A stretch of 12,847 nt of DNA, from positions 1 through 12,847 of the forward strand of contig JADGDW010000136.1 in the NCBI GenBank assembly GCA_016744725.1, in the 5' to 3' direction. Positions 1-6,532 of this stretch are shown here, one piece after another (within the stretch, counting starts at the first letter, position 1; the number at the start of each line of letters is the position of its first letter). The position numbers and the translations under genes are program-made. This stretch comes from Candidatus Albibeggiatoa sp. nov. BB20 (GTDB lineage: Bacteria > Pseudomonadota > Gammaproteobacteria > Beggiatoales > Beggiatoaceae). Under the pieces are notes generated by a model, which had not been told where the DNA came from, did no database searches, and worked only from the letters and a program-made list of their open reading frames with translations.

Positions 1-483
1 GACAATGTGATTTCTCGTTGCCCAACGAATGTATTATCTTTAAATGATGATGACACTTTAGACATTGATAACCGTAACTGCGTACGTTGTATGCATTGTA
101 TTAATGTTATGACTAAAGCCTTATCTCCGGGTGATGACAAAGGGATTACCATGTTAATTGGTGGTAAACGTACTTTGAAAATCGGTGATTTAATGGGTAC
201 GGTTGTGATTCCTTTCATGAAATTGGAAGCTGAAGAAGACTACGAAAAATTAACCGAAATCGCTGAAGGCATTATTGACTTCTTTGCTGAAAACGCACTT
301 GAGCATGAGCGTACAGGTGAAATGATCGAGCGTATCGGTTTAGTGAATTTCTTAGAAGGTGTTGGGCTTGAAGTTGACCCACACATGATTGCTGAGCCAC
401 GCCAATGCTCTTATGTTCGTACTGATGGTTGGAACGAAGAAGCTGAAAAATGGTTTGCACGTAAAGCAGAAGCAGCAGCTTAG
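1..483 (+). CDS. dsrA: Reverse dissimilatory sulfite reductase, alpha subunit, C-terminal part (5' end outside window)
   Basis: The frame is open from base 1, so the gene enters from the left; the GTG at 7 is internal. About 160 residues are present, a bit over a third of a usual DsrA. The piece holds the ferredoxin-like insert: a Cys in RCPT (residue 7 of the fragment) and C-x2-C-x2-C at residues 27, 30 and 33 (CVRCMHC). This is the spacing known for the extra [4Fe-4S] cluster of DsrA. The siroheme-ligating cysteines lie upstream, outside the window. With DsrB it forms the cytoplasmic alpha2beta2 siroheme enzyme that, in sulfur oxidizers, releases sulfite from sulfane sulfur carried on DsrC. 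dsrB follows after an unusually long 176-base gap. Identification is firm from the motif plus context. Confidence 0.97.
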   Translation, partial: DNVISRCPTNVLSLNDDDTLDIDNRNCVRCMHCINVMTKALSPGDDKGITMLIGGKRTLKIGDLMGTVVIPFMKLEAEEDYEKLTEIAEGIIDFFAENALEHERTGEMIERIGLVNFLEGVGLEVDPHMIAEPRQCSYVRTDGWNEEAEKWFARKAEAAA

Positions 484-501
484 GTTATTAAAGCATCTCT
501 A

Positions 502-533
502 AGGGCTGGCAGTCATTTAATTGCTACCAGTCC
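502..533 (+). other. Stem-loop in the dsrA-dsrB gap
   Basis: The arms at 502-512 and 523-533 pair over about ten positions, with one G-U pair and one C-A mismatch, around a ten-base loop. It lies 18 bases after the dsrA stop. There is no clean U-run directly after it, so it looks more like a 3'-end stabilizer or processing site than a terminator. No homologous sequence was compared. Confidence 0.45.
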
Positions 534-567
534 TAAGGTTTTGCATAAGAATAACTTACTTTTAACA

Positions 568-607
568 AGGGCTAAACTTCGTTATAGTGACAGTTTGGCT
601 TTTTATT
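568..607 (+). terminator. Terminator-like hairpin between dsrA and dsrB
   Basis: The arms AGGGCTAAAC (568-577) and GTTTGGCTTT (593-602) form a ten-pair stem with three G-U pairs and a 15-base loop, followed by TTATT. The layout resembles an intrinsic terminator. The stem is weak and the loop long, so partial termination (attenuation) is more likely than a full stop. dsrA and dsrB products are needed in equal amounts, which makes the position surprising. Confidence 0.35.
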
Positions 608-634
608 AAAATTCTAACATTACAATATTATAAT
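606..634 (+). promoter_or_regulatory. Candidate sigma-70 promoter in front of dsrB
   Basis: TTAAAA (606-611) and a perfect TATAAT (629-634) are separated by 17 bases. The -35 box matches the consensus at four of six positions. It sits just downstream of the terminator-like hairpin and 26 bases before the dsrB start, leaving a short leader that holds the GGAGG at 649-653. The surrounding sequence is A+T-rich, so a chance match is possible. Confidence 0.35.
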
Positions 635-659
635 ATTCGGATAAATTTGGAGGTTCACT

Positions 660-1730
660 ATGGCAGCACCACGTATGCCTGATGAAACTGGAGTACCTGA
701 CCCGTTTCCATATATGCACCCTACGTTGAAAAGTAATTTTGGCAAATGGGATTATCACGAGCGTCCACGTCCCGGCGTTTTGTGTCACACCGCAAAATCT
801 GGCGATAAAGTATGGACTGTTCGCGCAGGTACACAACGCCAAATGGATTTATACACAATCCGTACACTTTGTGACATTGCGGACGAATTTGCAGAAAGTC
901 ATATCCGTTTTACGATTCGTAGCAACATTGAATTCATGGTTTCTGATGAAGCCAAAGTACAGCCTTTAATTGATAAATTAGTTGCTGAAGGTTTCCCTGT
1001 TGGTGGTACGGGCCCATCTGTGAGTATGATTGCTCATACCCAAGGTTGGTTGCATTGCGATATTCCCGGTACTGACGCATCAGGTGTGGTTAAAGCTTTA
1101 ATGGATGAATTGCACGATGAGTTTGTCAAAGAAGACATGCCTAACCGTGTACATATCACCACATCTTGTTGTCAAATTAACTGTGGTGGTCAAGGCGACA
1201 TCGCAATTAATATCCAACACACTAAACCCCCTAAAATTAACCATGACTTAGTGGCTAACGTATGTGAACGTCCTACCGTTGTAGCGCGTTGTCCAGTAGC
1301 GGCGATTCGTCCAGCAGTGGTTAACGGCAAACCTACTTTAGAAGTAGACGAGAAAAAATGTGTGTGCTGTGGTGCGTGTTACCCTCCATGTCCTCCAATG
1401 CAAATCAACGATCCAGAACATTCTAAATTAGCGATTTGGGTCGGTGGTAATCACTCTAATGCACGTAGCAAACCGTCATTCCAAAAATTGGTTGCAGCGG
1501 GCATCCCTAACAATCCACCTCGTTGGGTTGAAGCAGCATCTGTTGTTAAGAAAATCTTAGCGGTTTATAAAGCAGACGCGCGTGATTGGGAACGTTTATC
1601 TGATTGGATCGATCGTATCGGCTGGCCACGTTTCTTTGAATTGACTGAATTACCATTCACAAAATTCCATGTTGATAACTGGCGTGGTGCGAGACATAGC
1701 TTAAACGCGTCGGCTCATATCCGTTTCTAA
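660..1730 (+). CDS. dsrB: Reverse dissimilatory sulfite reductase, beta subunit
   Basis: Beta subunit of cytoplasmic DsrAB, 356 residues, the usual full length. Cysteines 133, 170, 171 and 175 (the last three in SCCQINC) have the exact spacing (37, 1, 4) of the ligands of the siroheme-coupled [4Fe-4S] cluster. Cys211 with Cys234, Cys237 and Cys240 (CVCCGAC) forms the ferredoxin-like insert holding a second [4Fe-4S] cluster. The intact set implies a catalytically competent site. The start at 660 is supported by GGAGG at 649-653 with a six-base spacer. dsrE follows 15 bases after the stop. In this setting (dsrEFH, dsrL) the enzyme should run in the sulfur-oxidizing direction. Confidence 0.98.
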   Translation: MAAPRMPDETGVPDPFPYMHPTLKSNFGKWDYHERPRPGVLCHTAKSGDKVWTVRAGTQRQMDLYTIRTLCDIADEFAESHIRFTIRSNIEFMVSDEAKVQPLIDKLVAEGFPVGGTGPSVSMIAHTQGWLHCDIPGTDASGVVKALMDELHDEFVKEDMPNRVHITTSCCQINCGGQGDIAINIQHTKPPKINHDLVANVCERPTVVARCPVAAIRPAVVNGKPTLEVDEKKCVCCGACYPPCPPMQINDPEHSKLAIWVGGNHSNARSKPSFQKLVAAGIPNNPPRWVEAASVVKKILAVYKADARDWERLSDWIDRIGWPRFFELTELPFTKFHVDNWRGARHSLNASAHIRF

Positions 1731-1745
1731 GATAAAGGAGTGTCC

Positions 1746-2138
1746 ATGAAGCTTGCAGTGATGATTAATGAAGGCCCTTATCAACACCAATCTTCTGATT
1801 CTGCTTATAACTTTGTCAAAGCGGCGTTAGATAAAGGTCACGAGATTTTCCGCATTTTCTTCTATCACGACGGTGTGAACAATGCGACTCGTTTAACTAT
1901 TCCACCTCAAGATGACCGTAATGTTGTCGAGCGTTGGTCGGCTTTAGCGAAAGAGCACAATTTAGATTTAGTGGTGTGTATCGCAGCGGCACAACGTCGT
2001 GGTTTGTTAGACGAAAATGAAGCAAAGCGTAACGGCAAAACTGCTGACAATATTGTCGAGGGCTTCCGTATTTCTGGCTTAGGTCAGTTAATCGAGGCTG
2101 GCATTCAAGCAGACCGTTTAGTCGTATTTGGCGATTAA
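1746..2138 (+). CDS. dsrE: DsrE, sulfurtransferase subunit of DsrEFH
   Basis: Subunit of the cytoplasmic DsrE2F2H2 complex that passes persulfide sulfur to DsrC. The ATG at 1746 is chosen over the in-frame GTG at 1740 because AAAGGAG (1734-1740) then lies five bases upstream; the GTG itself overlaps that ribosome site. This gives 130 residues, the length of Allochromatium DsrE. The only cysteine is Cys78 (LVVCIAA), the residue known to carry the persulfide in that family. The DsrE/TusD-type alpha/beta fold is suggested by the N-terminal hydrophobic strand and by the VFGD C-terminus. It is followed by dsrF after ten bases, so translation is probably coupled. Confidence 0.97.
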   Translation: MKLAVMINEGPYQHQSSDSAYNFVKAALDKGHEIFRIFFYHDGVNNATRLTIPPQDDRNVVERWSALAKEHNLDLVVCIAAAQRRGLLDENEAKRNGKTADNIVEGFRISGLGQLIEAGIQADRLVVFGD

Positions 2139-2148
2139 GGAGAAAGAT

Positions 2149-2571
2149 ATGGAAGGCGGTGAAGTCAAGAAGTTTATGTATCTGAATCGTAAAGCTCCTT
2201 ACGGTACGATTTACGCTTTAGAGTCTTTAGAAGTGGTTTTAGTCGCAGCGGCATTTGATCAAGATGTGAGCTTAGCGTTTGTTGATGATGGTGTTTATCA
2301 GTTGGCTAAGAACCAAAACACTAGTCCAAATAGCGGCATAGGGATGAAGAATTTTTCCCCGACTTATAAAGCGTTGGGTGATTATGACATCACTAAATTG
2401 TATATTGAAAAAGAATCTTTAGAAGAACGTGGGCTGACTCTCGATAATTTGATGGATTTGACCTACGAAGATGAAGATGATGATTGGGCAGAAAAGCCTT
2501 CTATTCGTGTGGTCAGCCGTGAAGAATTAGCTGGCGTAATGGACGAACAAGAAGTCATTTTCAGCTTCTAA
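2149..2571 (+). CDS. dsrF: DsrF, non-catalytic subunit of DsrEFH
   Basis: TusC-like subunit of the DsrEFH sulfurtransferase. The ATG at 2149 has AAGGAG (2137-2142) six bases upstream; the in-frame TTG at 2128 inside dsrE is rejected. The product is 140 residues and contains no cysteine at all, as expected for a subunit that supports the complex without carrying persulfide. The motifs FVDDGVYQL and VSREEL are typical of the DsrF/TusC branch. An acidic stretch (EDEDDDW) lies before the C-terminal strand. It lies between dsrE and dsrH with ten- and twelve-base gaps. Confidence 0.96.
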   Translation: MEGGEVKKFMYLNRKAPYGTIYALESLEVVLVAAAFDQDVSLAFVDDGVYQLAKNQNTSPNSGIGMKNFSPTYKALGDYDITKLYIEKESLEERGLTLDNLMDLTYEDEDDDWAEKPSIRVVSREELAGVMDEQEVIFSF

Positions 2572-2583
2572 AGAGAGAATAAT

Positions 2584-2892
2584 ATGGCAATTTTACATAC
2601 AGTCAACAAGTCACCTTTTGAAAAAAATGCCTTAGAAAGCTGTTTAAATTTATCTAAAGCGGGTAGTGCGGTCTTATTATTTGAAGATGGTGTTTATGCC
2701 GCGACTAAAGGTACAGTTTGGGCGCAAAAAGTAACAGCAGCAATGTCTGACAAGAAAGTTTATGTCATGACTCCAGACTTAGCAGCGCGTGGTATGGCAG
2801 CTGACAATGTTATTGATGGCATTGAAATGGTAGACTACGCAGGTTTTGTGGATTTGGTCACTGAATATTCAGCGACACAAGCTTGGTTATAA
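2584..2892 (+). CDS. dsrH: DsrH, sulfurtransferase subunit of DsrEFH
   Basis: TusB-like subunit, 102 residues, the same length as in Allochromatium. The single cysteine is Cys20 (ALESCLNL), the conserved cysteine of DsrH. The FEDGVYAA motif and the hydrophobic YVMTPDLAARG strand fit the DsrE/DsrH fold. The ribosome site is a weak purine run (AAGAGAGA, 2571-2578) immediately after the dsrF stop. It ends the tight dsrBEFH block: the next gene, dsrC, is 269 bases away behind a palindromic repeat locus. Confidence 0.96.
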   Translation: MAILHTVNKSPFEKNALESCLNLSKAGSAVLLFEDGVYAATKGTVWAQKVTAAMSDKKVYVMTPDLAARGMAADNVIDGIEMVDYAGFVDLVTEYSATQAWL

Positions 2893-2901
2893 AAGAATTG
2901 A

Positions 2902-3008
2902 TGACGCAGAGCGTCAAAGCTGAGTTACCACGCCGAGCGTAGTAACTAGAAAATGATTTTCTCGTTCCAACGGTCTCCGTTGGAATGCAGCCCAGACGCT
3001 CTGCGTCA
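2902..3008. repeat. Repeat locus 1: two ~48-base two-hairpin units, tail to tail
   Basis: A 107-base near-palindrome centred on base 2955. The left unit (+, 2902-2949) has hairpin 1 (TGACGC-AGA-GCGTCA, 2902-2916), a linker, and hairpin 2 (2925-2945: nine-base arms, loop CGA, one mismatch), ending AACTAG. The right unit (-, 2961-3008) starts CTCGTT, has hairpin 2 at 2965-2985 (nine perfect pairs, loop TCT), then a linker and hairpin 1 (2995-3007). The outer arms 2902-2915 and 2995-3008 are perfectly complementary over 14 bases. The 11-base centre (AAAATGATTTT) is itself symmetrical. Related units lie at 5896-6002 and 9456-9568. No coding potential is seen. The arrangement resembles REP/BIME-type elements. 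Confidence 0.88.
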
Positions 3009-3046
3009 AAAAATATGAATTCTGACTGAGTAATCTATTAAAACAC

Positions 3047-3074
3047 TTTACTTTTTTAGTACATTTTTTAATAT
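3047..3074 (+). promoter_or_regulatory. Weak candidate promoter for dsrC
   Basis: TTTACT (3047-3052) and TAATAT (3069-3074) are 16 bases apart, each matching the consensus at four of six positions. The block between the repeat locus and dsrC is A+T-rich and long enough for an independent promoter, and dsrC is known to have extra promoter activity in other sulfur oxidizers. The match itself is weak. Confidence 0.25.
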
Positions 3075-3086
3075 TGATGCGGTGTT

Positions 3087-3118
3087 GTGTTTCAGTATTC
3101 CGTTATATGCTGACACAC
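3087..3118 (+). other. Stem-loop in the dsrC leader
   Basis: GTGTTTCAG (3087-3095) pairs with CTGACACAC (3110-3118) at eight of nine positions around a 14-base loop. It lies 44 bases before the dsrC start and outside the repeat locus. It could shape the 5' leader of dsrC or mark an operator. Confidence 0.35.
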
Positions 3119-3161
3119 CACTATACATCACTTATTTAACACAACATTAGAGGGCAATAAT

Positions 3162-3512
3162 ATGTCTACAATTGAAGTTGGCGGCAAAAGCGTTGAATTA
3201 GACGAAGAAGGTTACTTAACTGACTTAGCAGATTGGAACGAAGAAGTTGCAGCAATCTTGGCTGAACAAGACAAAGCTGACAACCCTGATTTCGAATTAA
3301 CCAGTAACCATTGGGAAGTGATTAACTTCTTACGTGAATACTATGACGAATACCAAATCGCACCAGCGGTTCGTGTATTAACTAAAGCGATTGGCAAAAA
3401 ATTAGGCAAAGACAAAGGCAACAGCAAGTACTTGTACGAATTGTTCCCTGATGGTCCTGCTAAACAAGCATGTCGTTATGCGGGTTTACCTAAGCCAACT
3501 GGTTGTATCTAA
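3162..3512 (+). CDS. dsrC: DsrC, sulfur-carrier protein
   Basis: Small cytoplasmic protein (116 residues) that carries sulfur as a persulfide or trisulfide between DsrEFH, DsrAB and DsrMKJOP. The flexible C-terminal arm is complete: Cys104 (KQACRYAGLP) and the penultimate Cys115 (PTGCI), with ten residues between them, as in true DsrC. One-cysteine relatives (TusE, RspA types) lack this pair. The start at 3162 has GAGGG (3150-3154) seven bases upstream. Unlike its neighbours, dsrC has long leaders on both sides (269 bases before, 104 before the dsrM start) with stem-loops, consistent with separately tuned, high expression. Confidence 0.98.
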   Translation: MSTIEVGGKSVELDEEGYLTDLADWNEEVAAILAEQDKADNPDFELTSNHWEVINFLREYYDEYQIAPAVRVLTKAIGKKLGKDKGNSKYLYELFPDGPAKQACRYAGLPKPTGCI

Positions 3513-3542
3513 TCTAAAACTGATAAACACCTCACTCTAAAT

Positions 3543-3600
3543 CCCCCTTTACGGGGGTATCTCCCTCACTCTTCTTTAGGGAGAATGGCGGAGTGGGGGG
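3543..3600 (+). other. Alternative stem-loops between dsrC and dsrM
   Basis: Three stems can be drawn. CCCCC/GGGGG encloses TTTAC at 3543-3557. TCTCCCT (3560-3566) pairs perfectly with AGGGAGA (3578-3584). Alternatively 3562-3571 pairs with 3591-3600 over ten positions with two G-U pairs; this excludes the second stem. None is followed by a U-run. They end just before the dsrM ribosome site (GGAGGAG, 3605-3611). Likely roles are protection of the 3' end of dsrC mRNA or control of dsrM translation; this is inferred. Confidence 0.5.
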
Positions 3601-3616
3601 ATTCGGAGGAGTGTTT

Positions 3617-4357
3617 ATGGGAATAACAACAGTTATCTTTGCATCGCTGTTTTATATTGCCACGACTATTTTATTTGTAGGTTTAGGTAAAAAAATATAT
3701 CAATATGCAACGACACCTGCACCTTTAAAAATTCCGACTATGCCCGCCCCAAGAACAAAAGGTGGCGTGGTTATACGGATGTTAAGCGAAGTGGTTTTAT
3801 TTAAAAGTTTATTTCGCTCGAATAAATGGATTTGGTTATTTGGCTACGTGTTTCATGTTGCCCTATTTTTAGTCACAGTACGTCATTTACGCTATTTTGT
3901 AGAACCCACATGGTGGTGGATTGACTTAGCTCAACCTTTTGGTAAATATGCAGGTTTTGCAATGTTACTCGGTTTGGCAGGCTTATTAATCAGACGTATT
4001 GCAGTAGAACGAATTCGTTACATCAGCGCACCATCAGATTATTTGATGTTGGTTTTGTTGATGATGATTGGCGCGACAGGCTTAATGATGAGTTTTGTAA
4101 CTCACACTGACATTGTGCAGTTTAAAGCCTTTATGCTCGGTTTAATGTATTTTAGCTGGCAACCAATCCCAACAGATTTTGTATTACTCGCGCACTTAAG
4201 CGGTGTGATTTTGTTGATGATTATTTTCCCCTTCAGCAAATTACTACATGCACCCGGTGTATTCTTTAGTCCAACCCGTAACCAAGTTGATAATTCCAGA
4301 GAACAACGGCATTTAGCACCTTGGGCCGCAGAATTAGAAGCATCACGGAATCGCTAA
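3617..4357 (+). CDS. dsrM: DsrM, membrane cytochrome b subunit of DsrMKJOP
   Basis: NarI-like integral membrane diheme cytochrome b that links the quinone pool to DsrK. The ATG at 3617 has a strong GGAGGAG (3605-3611) five bases upstream, so the in-frame GTG at 3593 is rejected; this gives 246 residues. About five membrane segments are visible, near residues 5-25, 71-93, 110-128, 143-166 and 194-217. His80 and His90 in the second, and His193 and His211 around the last, are candidate heme b ligands in the NarI-like pattern. The gene is nine bases upstream of dsrK. The extended C-terminal tail is hydrophilic. Confidence 0.95.
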   Translation: MGITTVIFASLFYIATTILFVGLGKKIYQYATTPAPLKIPTMPAPRTKGGVVIRMLSEVVLFKSLFRSNKWIWLFGYVFHVALFLVTVRHLRYFVEPTWWWIDLAQPFGKYAGFAMLLGLAGLLIRRIAVERIRYISAPSDYLMLVLLMMIGATGLMMSFVTHTDIVQFKAFMLGLMYFSWQPIPTDFVLLAHLSGVILLMIIFPFSKLLHAPGVFFSPTRNQVDNSREQRHLAPWAAELEASRNR

Positions 4358-4366
4358 GGAGACATT

Positions 4367-5884
4367 ATGGCTGCTAAAAAACAATATAAAGTCCCTGAAT
4401 TTCGCCCTTATCCCGTCATCCCCATTTTAGAAGATGATGCGATGAAAGGGAGTGGGCCATTTATCGCTAAACCCGCGCATCAAACAGATTTGGGTTTCCC
4501 CGGTGAGTTAGTTGAAAACTGGGAGCAAAAAGCGATAGAAAAAATGGGTGATTTATTAAAAAAATATCGCTCATTGCCAGTATATTTAGATTCCTGTGTC
4601 AAATGCGGTGCGTGTACTGATAAATGTCACTATATGATTGGCTCGAAAGACCCGAAAAATATGCCAGTGGCGCGTCAGGATTTATTACGCAGTGTGTATC
4701 GTCGTTATTTCACTTTTGCAGGTAAATACTTCCCCAAATTGGTTGGTGCACGCGATTTAACCCGTGATGTATTGGACGAATGGTATAACTATTTCCATCA
4801 GTGTTCTCAATGTCGTCGTTGTTCTGTGTTCTGTCCTTATGGGATTGATACTGCTGAGATTTCCATGGCAGCACGGGAAATTATGGCATCAGTGGGTCAT
4901 GGGCAAAAATACTGTAACGAGATTATCGCTAAGGTATATAAAATTGGTAATAACTTAGGTTTGCCTGAACCTGCATTGCGTGACACTTTAGAAGGTTTGG
5001 AAGAAGACCTTGAAGATGAAACAGGCATTGCGGTTAAAATTCCTTTAGATGTTGAAGGCGCGGATATTTTATTGATAACGCCATCGGCTGACTTTTTCGC
5101 AGAACCACATATTGATGGCTTAATGGGTTATGCCAAAGTATTCCATCATGCGGGTGTGTCTTGGACAGTCAGTTCTTATGCGTCGGAAGCGGCTAACTTC
5201 GGTATGTTTATCGGTAGTTACGAGAATATGCGGGATATATCATTGCGGATTCGTGAAGCGGCGATTGACCTGAAAGTGAAACGGATTGTATTTGGTGAAT
5301 GTGGTCATGCTTGGCGGGTTGCGTATAGCTTCTTGAATACCTTAGCAGGACCTTTTGATTTCTTAGACCAAAATTATCCAATTCCGCAGCATATCTGTGA
5401 ATTCACGCTTGATATGATTAAGAAAGGTGAGTTGAATTTAGATAAATCGCGTAATGATGATAAAACCGTCACGTTTCATGATTCCTGTAACGTCGCTCGT
5501 GCTACAGGCATGGGCGGTTATCCTGGTGGTCAGTTTGAGATTCCACGGGCAGTGATTAAAGCGGTCTGTAATAACTATCATGATATGCCTCCCGAAACGA
5601 TTAAGGATCAAACTTATTGTTGTGGTGGTGGTGGTGGTTTGCTTACTGATGATTTGATGGATATTCGAATCAAAGGTGCGTTACCGCGTATGGAAGCCTT
5701 AAAACAAGTGGTTGATGATTATCAAGTGGATCATTTGGCGGCGATTTGTGCGATCTGTAAAAGTCAGTTTACCAAGACATTGCCTTACTACAAATTTGAT
5801 ATGAATATGATTGTCAGTGTTCATCAATTGGTCAGTAATGCGATTGTCTTAGATGGTCAAGTGACTGATGACGATGATGAGTAG
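4367..5884 (+). CDS. dsrK: DsrK, HdrD-like iron-sulfur subunit of DsrMKJOP
   Basis: Cytoplasmic, membrane-attached iron-sulfur protein that exchanges electrons with the DsrC disulfide/trisulfide; 505 residues. The N-terminal part has two [4Fe-4S] motifs: Cys77/80/83/87 (CVKCGACTDKC) and Cys146/149/152/156 (CSQCRRCSVFC). The C-terminal part has HdrB/HdrD-type CCG motifs for a special cluster: Cys312 (ECGHAW), Cys374 (HDSCN), Cys418-419 (YCCGGGGG) and Cys461/464 (CAIC). AAGGAG (4356-4361) overlaps the end of dsrM. The C-terminus is very acidic (DDDDE). It is followed by 126 bases of repeat locus and then two non-dsr genes, where dsrL would usually come directly. Confidence 0.97.
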   Translation: MAAKKQYKVPEFRPYPVIPILEDDAMKGSGPFIAKPAHQTDLGFPGELVENWEQKAIEKMGDLLKKYRSLPVYLDSCVKCGACTDKCHYMIGSKDPKNMPVARQDLLRSVYRRYFTFAGKYFPKLVGARDLTRDVLDEWYNYFHQCSQCRRCSVFCPYGIDTAEISMAAREIMASVGHGQKYCNEIIAKVYKIGNNLGLPEPALRDTLEGLEEDLEDETGIAVKIPLDVEGADILLITPSADFFAEPHIDGLMGYAKVFHHAGVSWTVSSYASEAANFGMFIGSYENMRDISLRIREAAIDLKVKRIVFGECGHAWRVAYSFLNTLAGPFDFLDQNYPIPQHICEFTLDMIKKGELNLDKSRNDDKTVTFHDSCNVARATGMGGYPGGQFEIPRAVIKAVCNNYHDMPPETIKDQTYCCGGGGGLLTDDLMDIRIKGALPRMEALKQVVDDYQVDHLAAICAICKSQFTKTLPYYKFDMNMIVSVHQLVSNAIVLDGQVTDDDDE

Positions 5885-5895
5885 TTAATACAAAT

Positions 5896-6002
5896 CTTAC
5901 TCCTAAGCTCAGCTTGGGAGTACTGCCCAGAAAAGCTCCGCTTCCAGAATCACAAAGCAGAGCTTTATAGGCAGGCATTTCCAAACAGACTTTGGGAACG
6001 AG
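5896..6002. repeat. Repeat locus 2: diverged two-hairpin units, head to head
   Basis: The left unit (-, about 5896-5944) has hairpin 2 at 5900-5920 (AAGC-TCA-GCTT core) and hairpin 1 at 5933-5943 (AAGC-TCC-GCTT). The right unit (+, about 5953-6002) has hairpin 1 at 5954-5966 (AAAGC-AGA-GCTTT), hairpin 2 at 5978-5998 (eight pairs, loop CAGAC) and ends AACGAG. It is colinear with locus 3 (9456-9568): loops, linkers and ends match, while the stems differ but still pair. The right end abuts the ribosome site of the next gene. Confidence 0.8.
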
Positions 6003-6010
6003 GAGGAAAA

Positions 6011-6520
6011 ATGGATTCAGAAGAAAAAAATGGCTTAAGCAAACAAGCATACCAACGACATTTTAATATGTTGAAAGGTCGTGTTGCTGAGGCGTTAGTT
6101 GAAGAGCTTTTTGTTTCACTTGGCTATCAAGTGTTTCGCTACGGCATGGAAAATACCATTCCCGGCATTATGCAAACGCTACGCGGTGTTAAAAATGACA
6201 CGGTGATGCACATTAGAAGAATGCCTGATTTTATTGTCCAGAAAGAACAAAGTATCTTATTTATTGAAGTTAAATTTAGAAAGAGCGGGATATTCACGCT
6301 AAAAGACTTAGGTGAAGATTATCCTTATGATGATGCTTATATCGTTGTCGTTTCTAAAAAACATATTAAATGTATAACCGTTAAGCAATTAAAAGAAGGC
6401 AAAGAAGTGACACCAAAGACAAGAAATTACTTAGGTTCACTAGAAGCATTTAAACAAGATAAAGACAAAATTATTGATTTTTGTGAGTTTGCAGTGAAGT
6501 TCTTTGAGAATGTAGATTAA
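6011..6520 (+). CDS. PD-(D/E)XK nuclease-like protein of unknown role
   Basis: A 169-residue soluble protein that I do not recognise as a named gene. It carries the core of the PD-(D/E)XK nuclease fold: a helix with Glu27 (GRVAEALVEELF), then Pro72-Asp73 (RMPDFIV), then Glu86-x-Lys88 after a hydrophobic strand (ILFIEVKFR), followed by an alternating strand (AYIVVVSKK). These are the expected metal-binding and catalytic positions, so a DNA-cleaving or DNA-binding role is a reasonable inference; no substrate can be named. The ribosome site is GAGGAGG (6000-6006), partly inside the repeat end. It pairs with the next gene (12-base gap) and interrupts dsrK-dsrL, pointing to an accessory insertion. 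Confidence 0.7.
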   Translation: MDSEEKNGLSKQAYQRHFNMLKGRVAEALVEELFVSLGYQVFRYGMENTIPGIMQTLRGVKNDTVMHIRRMPDFIVQKEQSILFIEVKFRKSGIFTLKDLGEDYPYDDAYIVVVSKKHIKCITVKQLKEGKEVTPKTRNYLGSLEAFKQDKDKIIDFCEFAVKFFENVD

Positions 6521-6532
6521 AGGAACGGAATT

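Noticed and set aside
2902..3008. Intrinsic terminator after dsrH
   Set aside because: The stems are strong, but the two-unit plan recurs at two other loci and the element is not followed by a proper U-run, so it is treated as a repeat; some transcription effect cannot be excluded.
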